Shown here: in pieces, positions 11,006-21,097 of the stretch
How the letters are laid out: the number at the start of each line of letters is the position of its first letter
How positions within the stretch are numbered: the first letter of the stretch is position 1
DNA from: Proliferodiscus dingleyae
Taxonomy: Eukaryota; Ascomycota; Leotiomycetes; Helotiales; Lachnaceae
Length of the DNA: 64,000 nt
Assembly (NCBI GenBank): GCA_003988795.1
Contig: QYAK01000020.1
Span: forward strand, 310,001 to 374,000
Reading direction: 5' to 3'
The notes under the pieces: generated by a model
Database searches by the model: none
What the model was told of the DNA's origin: nothing
The model's input: only the letters and a program-made list of their open reading frames with translations
Program-made: the position numbers and the translations under genes

Positions 11006-11664
11006 TGTGTATGATAACTGATGGAAAACTTTTTTGCTAAGAGAGTATTGATATTATGAAATTGATTTGAGGACTTTTGAATGATATAGATATATTTTTT
11101 CTCTCGGCGGCAAGCACTCGCTTTATGTGTGTATTTTCCTCCTCTTCATGGGGATAAGATCTCAAAATTCCGAAGCTTTCCAAAAAAAAACAACCATCTT
11201 CGCAGGGTCTTGGGAAAACTCCGCCGTTGAAAGGGCATGAATTACCAGGCTAAAGATTGTGGAAGCCCCTATCTTTAGGTTGAGAGCCCATGCTGGCAGC
11301 AAGTAGCAATGAACCACTTGAGACAATTTATAAGCCAACGAGAACCTGCATACCCGGGCTCGTTCATAGAGCCGCTCGGGCGAGTTCCTGTCATCACCCA
11401 GATTTACCGATCCAATTGTGGTGCGAATTTGGCAGAACCCCAGCACCCAGATGCTCGGCCGAACTTTCGGACGAGTTGGAGCGAAGAAAAATAACATTGG
11501 ATTTCAGCGTCATCAAAGGCGCAACAGCCTTCTCAACTCTTCAAACCCCCATTTTGCATGCAAAGGATGCTGATTAAAGCCGATACGAAAGCTAATGCAG
11601 TCATCGCGATGACTCTTTGGCTAAGTTTGTAAGATTTCTTTCTCTTTCTAACGACCCACATCCA
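11006..11664. other. Intergenic, nothing recognised
   Basis: This gap holds the promoter of the SDR and the 3' flank of the GGA gene. The short frames in it show no domain or codon signal. Confidence 0.5.
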
Positions 11665-13821
11665 TCAGGCAATGCCAAGCGACGATATCTCGCCCTGATC
11701 ATTGACAGGTTGTTCACCAACCTTGTAAGACGCTTTCCAGCGTAACTTCACCGAGTCTCCTTTTCCCTCTTCTACTCCGTTCAAATATATCACTTGTTTG
11801 ACGCCCGCCTGCTCGTGCGGCTGGAGCCGTCTGCCACTTTGTGGCTGGAGCTTGAGCGAATATCCCTGATATGATCAGTATACAACGGAATTCCCAACCG
11901 ATAGGTCGTCGTGCTTACCTTTGTTACTGCGGCCTTGAATTCGAGTTCTGATATTGGTTGGTCTGTTCGACTGGAAAATGTGATGGACATGGCTATGATC
12001 TGCGGAGATGAAGATTCGCGAGTGGCATGGAGTGAGATACTAAGTTGAGTATTGCTGACTGCAACTGTATTAGATGCTGGATGGCTGTCTGGCAACGCTG
12101 ACGAAAATGCCCATTCGTCATCGTCCGCTGCCGGAGGAGCTGCTGGCGCCGCTGGCTGATTATTGCCAAAGTCAAATAATGAAGCTTGAGGGGTCTGCTG
12201 CGGCGTCGACTGCCGCAGAGGAGAAGACAAAGCTGCAAATGGGTCGGACGGTGGAGCTGGAGGTTGAGCTTTCGTGGCCGCGGCCGCTTGTTGCTGTTGA
12301 AATAGAGATGGTTGTGGAGTAACTGGCTTTGAAACCGGAGCTGCAGATCCAAAAGCTGAGAACGCAGAATAATCGGGCTTAGAAGGTTGGGGTTGTGATG
12401 GAGCCGGTGATCTAGTTGGTGTTGGTCCCCGTGCTGAGCTGTTTTCCGTTGTTGAGGATATTAATGCAGGACCAGGGATATCTAGAAAGATGAGTAAATA
12501 CTCGAAAGCTGGACTAATTTCAGACTTACTGGTGTTATTCCCAAATCCTAGAGAAATGCCACCTCCTTGTCCATAGTTCTCGCCCATTGAGAGGCCCAGT
12601 AAGTCATCTTCCAAGCCTCCAGATTGTCCTTGCTGCGCCGGGGCAGATGGAAGAGCGGGGCCACTTCCATTGGGCTCTACATCTCCACCAAAGTCAATTA
12701 AAGACAGCTCATTGTCTGCATTCTTGCCCACTCCTGTACTCGTTCCCAGCGTCCCCTTTGCAATTTTAGAGGCAGACTCCACGTCGCCTTTCTTCATCAG
12801 CCTGTACCGCTCCACGGTCCGGTGTATGCTATCATTGATCTCTAATAATTTGGCCACAGCCTCATGGTCATCCGACTCTTCTTCACACATCTTTTGGATC
12901 TTGGGGTGCGCGCTCTGTAGCGCCGAGGCCAGCTCCTCGTACACGTCGCCCTCAGTCATGGTATCGCCTGGCTTAAACTCCGCTAGCCTCTCTTCTAGTA
13001 ATCTCGCCTTTTGCTGTACTCTGCCCACTTCCTCTGCGGCCTTCGCTCTGTAATCAGTTTTCTGTCGGGTATCATATCCTGCCATTATCTTCATCAATCG
13101 ATTCGCCTCCTGTAGATCCTCGGGCCCACCACGTCGAATAAGCTCCTGGAGCTTCGCTGACTGAGCCGCCTTTTCTTCTTCCTCCATTTCCTCTGCTGAT
13201 TTGAGATTCTGTGGTGGAAAGACACATTAGGAACCAGAACGCCAAGAATACTTGTAGAAAGAGAGCCAAACATACATCACTAGGGTTCAACACAGCAGCG
13301 TCCTCCCTCCTGACCTCGGGAAACATATAGCCCTTGTAACTCAGCAGCCGATGCATGTCCCTAATGAACCCCAGATCCTCCTTATACCTGCTCGTCTGAC
13401 ATATCGTGCCCCTCCACTCCTCAATCGCCTCTAGTATCCTCTGCTGCACCCGCGTAGGCCTGACGGGTGGCCGCTCCGGAAACCTCCTGACCAATTCATT
13501 CAGGAACTCCTTGGTGCTGATCTGCAGTTGGAACGGGTATCCGCAATTCTTGACGCAGATGTCGAGCAGGGACAGCGCGAGCAGGGAGACATTGGGATTG
13601 CGGTGGTTGATGAAGGTGACGATGGCGACGGCGGCCTCGCGCGGCGCATTGCCCTTCTTGCTATTGATCAGGTCGGAGATCTCGAGGTTCAGCGCCAGAT
13701 TGGGCTCGTAGTTCTCAGGCGAGCAAGCTTGCTGGATGTAGCGCTGCAGCTGAGAAGGGCCTGGGTCGCCCATGGCGCCGAATCGGTCTCTGGCCGCCAT
13801 GCGCGCAGATGCTGCCTCCAT
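11665..13821 (-). CDS. GGA-type clathrin adaptor (VHS-GAT-GAE)
   Basis: Four exons join in phase: 13821-13276, 13208-12530, 12481-11919 and 11918-side acceptor to 11865-11665, giving about 662 residues. The N-terminus is a VHS domain (from SPENYEPNLALNLEISDLIN to the SYKGYMFPE region). A GAT domain follows (EEEEKAAQSAKLQELIRRGG through TVERYRLMKKGD), then a Pro/Gln/Ala-rich hinge, and a C-terminal gamma-adaptin ear (GAE) starting near LSISLHATRE. GGA proteins bind Arf-GTP, ubiquitin and clathrin at the trans-Golgi and sort cargo to endosomes. The 48-nt intron 12482-12529 is a multiple of three without stops, so its retention would only add 16 residues. The frame stays open up to 14073; I chose the ATG at 13821 because the upstream part is low-complexity and runs into the divergent TSR3 promoter. 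Confidence 0.88.
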
Positions 13822-14099
13822 CTGGAGGGGAGTGGGAGAGGAGGAGGTTATCACCAGCTGCTTCTGGGGGGAGAGAGAGGAAAGATTGAAAGGAGCTGCC
13901 TGGTGGTGGAGCAAGCTCGTAGGAATGTTGCGGCGCAGTCTGACGGTGGTGGGGGAGAAAGCGAAGGGGTTGTTGGTGGAAGCGAAAATGATCCTTGATG
14001 GTGGTGGTGGCGGCCAGAGCATGAAATTTCTCGATAGCATCACCACTTCAACCATAGCTTCCAATTCCACCACGACACGAGAATAGAACTCTCAACACC
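13822..14099. promoter_or_regulatory. Shared divergent promoter GGA / TSR3
   Basis: Only about 280 bp separate the chosen GGA start from the TSR3 start on the opposite strand, so the two housekeeping genes probably share a bidirectional promoter. No specific element is asserted. Confidence 0.5.
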
Positions 14100-15281
14100 A
14101 TGGTACGGCATAAGAAGGACAATTTCTCAGCAAGAGGCAAGAAATACAGCAACGCCCCAAGACCACGAGGCCCCCGCCTCGACAATGAAGACGATGGCAA
14201 CGAACACCCCGCATCCCGCCCCGCCTTCAAAGCCGCATGCTGGGATCTGGGACACTGCGATCCAAAACGCTGCTCCGGGAAGAAACTCATGAAACTGGGC
14301 CTCATGCGCGAGCTACATATCGGACAGAAGCACTCCGGCCTCATCATATCCCCAAATGCCAAGACCACCATCTCGCCTGCCGATAGAGAGCTCATGGAGC
14401 AGTACGGCGCCGCTGTGGTAGAATGTTCATGGGCTCGGGTGAAGGAAGTGCCGTGGGGCAAGATTGGAGGGAAATGTGAACGGCTGCTACCATATCTTGT
14501 GGCGGCGAATAGTGTCAACTATGGGAAGCCGTGGAGGCTGAACTGTGTGGAGGCGCTGGCGGCAGCGTTCTACATCTGTGGGCGACCGGAGTGGGCAGAG
14601 GAAGCGCTGAGTAATTTCTCGTATGGCCAGGCATTTTTGGATATCAACTCGTCGATACTGAAGCGTTACGCTGCGTGTAAAGATGAGGCGGATATCAAGA
14701 AGACGGAAGAGGCTTGGATGGCGAGGTTGGAGAAAGAGTACGCGGATAGCAGAGCCGAGGGGGAAGATGGAGCGGAGGACATATGGAAGGGGGGGAATAC
14801 GAACCACAGAGCTCCTGTGAGCTCTGATGAGGAAGACGAAGATGAGGATGGAAGTGAAGCTGGTAAAGACAGCGACAACGAGTTGGACGGAATATATTTA
14901 GGCAAGAAGCCACCAAAGAACCTGGAAGAAGCAACAGAAGAAGAAGACAAAGACCCCTTCGCACTATCAGACGAGGACGACGAGGAAGAGATGGCAGAAC
15001 TCAGGCGCAGAGTACTAGCTTCGAAACCCTTCTCAAACCCCACCGATACAGGCCAGAAATCGGCACCGGCCAAGGTCCCTCGTCCAACTCCTTTGAAGGA
15101 AGATTCGGATGTGGAAGCTGATTCTGATAACGGTGACGATGATGAGTTTGACAACATCATAGATGCTACACCGGTCACCGACAGGATAGGAATCCAAGCC
15201 AAGCAGAGAGCGAGGGCTTCTGAGCCGCTTGCGAGTGCAGTCTTTTCAAGGACGGTTGTCGGTGCTCCGAAAAAGTGGTAG
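14100..15281 (+). CDS. TSR3: 18S rRNA aminocarboxypropyltransferase TSR3
   Basis: A single exon of 393 residues. The conserved N-terminal domain covers about residues 40-215: WDLGHCDPKRCSGKKL, LSP/SPNAK region, ADRELMEQYG, CSWARVKEVPWGK, LLPYLVAANSVNYG, LNCVEALAAAFYICG and FSYGQAFLDINSS. TSR3 transfers the 3-amino-3-carboxypropyl group from S-adenosylmethionine to the hypermodified pseudouridine in the 18S rRNA P-site loop, a late cytoplasmic step of 40S maturation. The C-terminal 170 residues are acidic and Ser-rich, as is usual in fungal homologues. The start is fixed by the basic N-terminus MVRHKKDNFSARGKK. Confidence 0.95.
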   Translation: MVRHKKDNFSARGKKYSNAPRPRGPRLDNEDDGNEHPASRPAFKAACWDLGHCDPKRCSGKKLMKLGLMRELHIGQKHSGLIISPNAKTTISPADRELMEQYGAAVVECSWARVKEVPWGKIGGKCERLLPYLVAANSVNYGKPWRLNCVEALAAAFYICGRPEWAEEALSNFSYGQAFLDINSSILKRYAACKDEADIKKTEEAWMARLEKEYADSRAEGEDGAEDIWKGGNTNHRAPVSSDEEDEDEDGSEAGKDSDNELDGIYLGKKPPKNLEEATEEEDKDPFALSDEDDEEEMAELRRRVLASKPFSNPTDTGQKSAPAKVPRPTPLKEDSDVEADSDNGDDDEFDNIIDATPVTDRIGIQAKQRARASEPLASAVFSRTVVGAPKKW

Positions 15282-15679
15282 TGCAAGCAATGATACCCCA
15301 TTCTCCTCCGTGATATCCTTTCGATATGTATATATGTGCACATTCAATCTATTCAGCTTTTGCTTTCCTCACTTGCTATTATTCTTTAGTCCTGCCGTGT
15401 GTTAGGTCAAGTAGACCACTTGCTTAGCTCAGATCATAGTGACGAAAGGCGTGGTTGATATCATTTCTACTCTTGTGCTATGATAACTTTATTTCCTCCC
15501 AAAACAAAAAACAAGCAACTATGGTGGCAAGTGATATTTATTTCTGTACTATACCCTCAATCGTCGTACACTTGTGAATGCTATATTAACATTGTTCTTC
15601 CATAATATAAAACAAGCCAACTACAAGTCATGTTTTCTCTGTGCTAGACCCTCAGTCATCGTATATCAGTGAATTCCTC
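15282..15679. other. Intergenic between convergent genes
   Basis: TSR3 and the flavo-oxidase gene converge here. The sequence is AT-leaning, as expected for two 3' UTRs; no gene is seen. Confidence 0.5.
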
Positions 15680-17399
15680 TCACGGGGTGTTGTCGAGCTT
15701 GAAGTAGCCCGGCTGGAGGGTGGCGAAGACACCTTGCGGGTCGTACTTGGCTTGCACATCGTACAATCTATCCACACTGTCCTCACCATAACCAGCATAT
15801 ACATCTTGGTCTTGGCCAGCGAGATTCATGTAGATGAAACGATTGGTCTTACCCATGCTCTCAGCTTTCGCAACGCTCCGATCGATGAATCTCTTGGCAG
15901 TTGCAAAGACAACGTCGTCATCCTCGGCGTTTGCCCAGCCCAAGCTGATGGAGAGCACTTGCAGATGTCAGTTGATTGAGACTCGAACTCACGTGAGCGC
16001 AAGTGAACTTACTAGTGAGTGGGCCGTTCACGCTTGACAGACCAAGAGCATTTCCGCCATTCTTTTGCATTTGGTCAAGAATGTTGGCTGAAAGTGGTTC
16101 AAATGCAAATGATGGGTTGAAGCCAGTAACATTGAGCAGGGTGCTGGTTTCCTCAACGAATGTCATGGTGACGTTATACATGAGATCAGCATCGTTCTCG
16201 AAAGTCACGGTCCTCCATCTGCGAGTGTCCAGATCAGCATTTTCACCAATGAGTTAGTCTCAAGGGGGCTCTTACAACTCCCTGGCATAGGCTGTCTGAT
16301 TCAAGAGAACTGCCTGAGCACCCATGGTACTGACGTTTGTGAAATCCTTCAAGGTGGGAATGGCATTAAGCTCTTGGAAGATAGCCGGGTCAGAGTTTGG
16401 AAGACTGTATGTTGGTCCTGTAAGTCCGATGTAACCACCAAGCGGAGCTGAATAAATCCATGACATGTACATGTGAGCGAGCTCATCCTTTGAAGCATTA
16501 TTTACGAAGTTATAGAACATGTTGACGATTGGTTTGACAACTCCAGGCGGGTAGAGTCTGAAGCCACCCCACATTTGGCCTTGCTCAAATGTGAACAAGT
16601 CGAAGCTGGAGACGATACCAAAATTGACACCTGAACCGCCACGAAGGGCCCAGTACAGGTCTGAGTAGGTGTCTTTGCTTGCACGAACGATCTGGCCATC
16701 CGCAAGGACAACTTCATAGCTGACAACATTGTCGCAGGCCCAGCCGAATTGACCAGAGAAGTACGAGATACCGCCTATGTCCTGTTAAGCAATTGGATAG
16801 ATTTGGGGTAAGAAAATGCTCACCTCCGAGCAGCAGTCCTCCAACGCCGACACTGGACTCGCGCCCACCGACAACTGATACACCTTGTGGATCAAGAGTA
16901 GTGTAGACATCATTCCATATAGCGCCACCACCAACACTGGCCACAGTACGGTCATCACTCAACCACACGTGATTGATTCTACGCAGGTTGATCAAGATTC
17001 CATCTTGGATACTAGAAGCACCCGCGAAAGCTCCATGGCCACCACCCTTGACGGCGAAGGGACACTGGTACTTCTGAGCTACCTGAATGGTCTTGGCAAT
17101 GTCTTGGGCGGAAGTGACATCGACACGGCAAGCAGAGACAACCTCTGCTTGCTGTACGGACCAGTAGGCCAGTGGGGCGAAGTTCTTTGAACTGGAGTTA
17201 GTGACATAGAACTGGGGCATCTGTACTGAGAGCTCCGAGCACTATTGAAGGGTAAGTGTCGTGTCGTGAGGATAATGCTGGGAGGAAGACATACAGCAGC
17301 GACGCAAGCAGTCGAACGAGTGCCATTGGAGTCTCGTTGTTGACTCAGGGTGGCTGATGCCAGAGGCAAGATGACGAAAAAGCTTGACAGCAGCTTCAT
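15680..17399 (-). CDS. Secreted FAD-linked oxidoreductase, berberine-bridge-enzyme type
   Basis: Five exons join in frame: 17399-17295, 17241-16824, 16774-16276, 16218-16013 and 15957-15680, giving 501 residues. A signal peptide (MKLLSSFFVILPLASA) leads. The PCMH FAD-binding domain has GGGHG, whose His is the usual covalent flavin attachment, and RESSVGVGGLLLGGGISYFSG. The C-terminal BBE segment ends near YDVQAKYDPQGVFATLQPGY, the typical BBE tail. The residue position that in bicovalent members is Cys lies in a stretch without Cys (SSVGVGG), so only monocovalent FAD is expected. Such enzymes oxidise alcohols, sugars or secondary metabolites with O2, usually extracellularly; the substrate is unknown. 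The ATG at 17417 lies six codons upstream in frame and is less signal-like. Confidence 0.9.
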
Positions 17400-17417
17400 T
17401 GTGCTCAAATTGTTCAC

Positions 17418-20075
17418 GTTGGTGACCTTGTTCTTCTGATATCTGGAAAGTTGAAGAGGAGGACTTGAAAGGTTCTTAGGAAGAAAGGTTTCTTGGAAAG
17501 AAAAGGATTTTGGGAGAGATGAAGTTCTGGGGCGAGGATGTGTGTGGGAAGAGAAGTGAGAGAAGAGGGAGAAGAAGATTCAGTCGAGTAGCGGCGAGAC
17601 ATTTCGGAAACGTCTCTTTCCGGCCATTGAGGCTGTCCATTACTAGCCGAATAGGAAGTCACAAATCACGATTTCGACGTCATGGAGGATTCACAGACTC
17701 GCACTCTCTCTTTCTAACTCTGAATAGTGAAGACACGGGCAATTGGTAGTTGGTAGTTGGTCGTTGGCACTTTCATAATTCCTAGATGCCATTGCATTAG
17801 TCTTGTTCCAGTCGGCAACAAACATGCATTCGCTTCGCTGCGTGGCTTACATACTGGTTCTTTCTGATCTGCACTTGATATATCAGATCTCTGTCGTTAC
17901 CCAACAGATCTGAGGCTCTCAACACAATGTGTAATAGGCAGATTCATTTTTAGACCGCGGAGTATGTATTTAATGGCAATGCTACCCTTGATGACACCTT
18001 GATTGGAGTAGGTGTCAGCCTTCAACGCAGGGAGAGGAAGCCCGGTCCCTCTTTGGCTATGGTCTCGTTGTACGTGTTGGTATTGAATATACCCTCGTGT
18101 CACCAAGGCTGGTACTAAATCTTGAGTTCCGACTCCTGTCACTCCCAGTGCCGGATCCTCATTCTTTCAGCCCATACCTTGTCACTTGAGAGATTTATCT
18201 TTCTGCCGCTTCTACCCTTAGCATCCGACTTTCCGTGAGTGCGGCCCGTCATTCACGCCTCACACCGAACAAACAGATCTCCTAAAATGAATTAAGTCCC
18301 TGAACTAGATTTGAAGCTAGCCAGAGATCGTGCTACTGCCATCCTAAAGATATACAGGCGACAGTTGCTAGTCATTAGAAGCGCCAACAGGACTGCAACC
18401 AAAGCCAGTATAATTTCAGCTGCGGCGACACCCTTGGCAGATCAGCACAGCAATGGCGCAGAGGAAGAACAGGCCTAGACGAATATAGGGTCCTGTTTCG
18501 GAGAGCTCAACGCCACTACTTTGCAAACTCACAAAAAAGAAACGCACCACGTAACGACAAACGCCTGTATATGCGCTATCAGAACAAAGATATCGCTGTC
18601 GAGCTAGAGAATGATCGTTCTTATGAGTGAATGAACAAATGAACGAACTCAGGTAGACATTCATTCGTGACCCGAAGACCACATCGGAGATAGGCTCATC
18701 CTGTCGCGTGACAAATTCGGACTCCTTGGATTTTTGTATCATCTCGTAGTGTTCAGTCTGCCCCTGATAAGCACCATTCAATACCCCATCTTTGAATCAA
18801 TTTTCCCCTACGAAGGTTAACTTATAGAACAACAGATTCACCCATTCATCGACTACTGAGCCTCATCATATTCGTGACTAGAAGTAACCAGCGCCCCTAA
18901 TCAGTTGCATCTTCCTTAATTATGCTACTAGGAAGGCATAACAAGTTTGTTACATTCTCTGAGAGAGAAGCCCACAGCCATATTAATTCTATCCTTCTGA
19001 ATCCTGGTCTTCATTCCCGTGGCATACGCAGCACAGCCGCACTTCATTTAGATCTACCAACGCGAATTCGGTCGGCAAATAAGCTGATGTTTAGGAGCCT
19101 ACTGCATATTATGTAACTTCATGCATTTGAGGTATAACTTCCCTAGATTGCAGTCAAAGACTATGTGATGGATAGCAGTCGTGTCAAGATTTGTACTCTT
19201 TCCCGACTTGACGAGCGGCAAGATCGAGGATCTGCCACTGGTCAGCACATTCTGGTTTCAAAGTGTTTCCAAGTGAGCAATAACCATTTTATGCATCATT
19301 GAAATCATGACTCTGGATGAGTCGCTGAGCCAGCATTGCCAGAGTCTATATCCATAGTTCAGAGGAAGGTTTGTGTGGATCCTTGCACCACACCCATGGA
19401 GATTATCGTCAAGATGCTTGCATACAACTTGGTGCCCCAACTGCGGTCATCCAATTGATTTTAATCGATTGAGTTCGCGCAAGTATAGATGATTAGCCTC
19501 ACAGTGAGCCTCATGCATTTGGACGAATGGAACACTTTGCTTAGCGTCCCTGTGGGGAAATACTCGTGGATGCGGCTTTTCAATTCCGACCTACGAATCC
19601 TTCCGGGTATTGGTTGATAGACAGGAGCCAGTTTAAAATCTGAATACCCGCGGAAATAAAGCTTCATTGTATCAATGACTATATTGGTGCAGTGCTCATC
19701 CCAGTTATAATAATGGTTGGGGGCCAAAGCCATACGCCTGCAGACCGCATCAGCAGCAGGACCACCAAATGGCAAACGACGCTATTGCTTAGATGTATCC
19801 ACATCCAAACACTTTTAGAACACAGATATTACATATGAAAAGGAGAATCCCGAAATTCGGCAATGTCTTGTTTTGACAGTAGGCTATCATCCTTCTGAGC
19901 CACATTGCGACGTGATGGCCATGCCAGCAAGTATAAAGATAAAGGTCGTTCTTGGACGGCAAGTCGTTCGATCAACTGTACAATAGTTTTCTATACAAGA
20001 GTCAATTCAATCCAAAATCAGCAATACATTCATTATTCCTCTTGCTTTCAGAATCGAACACCAAGACCACACAAC
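17418..20075. other. Gene-poor 2.7-kb gap
   Basis: Only short frames are present. A 104-residue minus-strand frame (19461-19775) and a 60-residue one (19258-19440) are protein-like in composition but have no recognisable domain and do not join by obvious splice sites. A 121-residue minus frame at 18416-18781 ends in one hydrophobic stretch but is otherwise unconvincing. No repeat or RNA was recognised. Confidence 0.45.
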
Positions 20076-20351
20076 ATGAAGCCTGGATATATAGTCATTC
20101 TGGTCACCTCAGCAGCTGGCCTAGCTGTCGCACACCCCCTCACATTACCCACGAAAGGAGACCTCATGGCGCGACAGAACAAGGACTGGAAAAGAGAGCC
20201 AGGAAACCAGGACTGGAAGAGACAGGATGACACCGATTCCTCTGATCCGGTCCCAATGGGTGTGATTGCTGCAGGGAGTAAAGACTCAAAGAAAGAAACA
20301 CGAAACCAGGACTGGAAAAGAGAAGTCACTCCGAATGATCCTACCAAGTAA
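20076..20351 (+). CDS. Small secreted peptide precursor with Kex2-type N-x-D-W-K-R repeats
   Basis: A 91-residue frame. Residues 1-20 form a signal peptide (MKPGYIVILVTSAAGLAVAH). The mature part contains three near-identical hexapeptides each ending in the dibasic Lys-Arg that the Golgi protease Kex2 cuts: NKDWKR (35-40), NQDWKR (44-49) and NQDWKR (77-82). The rest is hydrophilic and has no Cys. Repeated short cores bounded by KR are the hallmark of fungal peptide pheromones, dikaritin-type RiPP precursors and other Kex2-processed peptides. The core here (NQDW) matches none I know, and no UstY-like (DUF3328) modifying gene is recognised in the window. A GTAAGC donor overlaps the stop, so splicing could change only the last residue. 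Other in-frame upstream ATGs add non-signal sequence. Confidence 0.7.
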   Translation: MKPGYIVILVTSAAGLAVAHPLTLPTKGDLMARQNKDWKREPGNQDWKRQDDTDSSDPVPMGVIAAGSKDSKKETRNQDWKREVTPNDPTK

Positions 20352-21097
20352 GCATATTCTTCTGACTACCTCGTTGCTTAGCTAATAATGAGAAAGATTC
20401 GCGATCGCAGTTGAAGAATCGTTGTAACTCTAATGCAGCGTCGGCTGGATTCGTACCTTGTGTACTAAATGGATATGTGAAGTGGGCTTCGAGGCACTAC
20501 CGCGATATTGGGATGGCTTTCTGTCGCACAAGCTCCTCAGTATGAGGGGCTCGCAGACTTGTAAAAGCTCTACATGTATTTAAAGACGCTCATTTAGAAC
20601 TTTCCTTCTTTTCCCTCTTCAGATCAGCTCAACACTCTCTATCTCACTCTCTATCTCACTCTCAACTCACCCTCAATCATCTATGTGCTTCAATACGCGA
20701 TACTTGCAAATAGACATCTTTAGATCTTACAATTTGTAGTACATACCTACGAAGAGAGAAAAGATGAGATGCAGAGTACTAGTAGTTCCCATGACTTCTA
20801 CTATTGCTAGAGAAGCCCAAATTGTGGGAAGAGCGGCAAGTCAATTCAAAGTTGGATTGACCTCCTTTTGCGTTCGTGGTTGAAAAGCAATGTGAGGCTG
20901 TGTTGGGGCTGAACGCCTCATTATGCATATATGCACGCGACCGCTCAGCTACAAAATTATCCAATCAAATGCTTGCTCTCGATTGCCTTGCCTTTTCGCA
21001 ACACAGAATCAAGGTGCAATATCGCGCTCCTTAAAGATCAAATCAGAGCTGCAGGGATAGATCCTCGAAGATCAAATTCAAGATTGATTACGTTCAA
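20352..21097. promoter_or_regulatory. Intergenic with CT-rich tract upstream of the VWA gene
   Basis: No gene is seen. At about 20635-20685 a pyrimidine-rich stretch contains the 14-mer ctctctatctcact repeated in tandem; CT-rich tracts of this kind are common in fungal core promoters. The remainder is the leader of the VWA-domain gene. Confidence 0.4.

Noticed and set aside
14666..15343. 225-residue Ser-rich minus-strand frame
   Set aside because: Antisense of the acidic GAA/GAC-rich tail of TSR3, which reads as Ser/Leu on the other strand.
19258..19775. Two-exon gene on the minus strand in the 17.4-20 kb gap
   Set aside because: The two frames look protein-like but have no domain and no in-phase GT...AG join, and stops follow in each frame.
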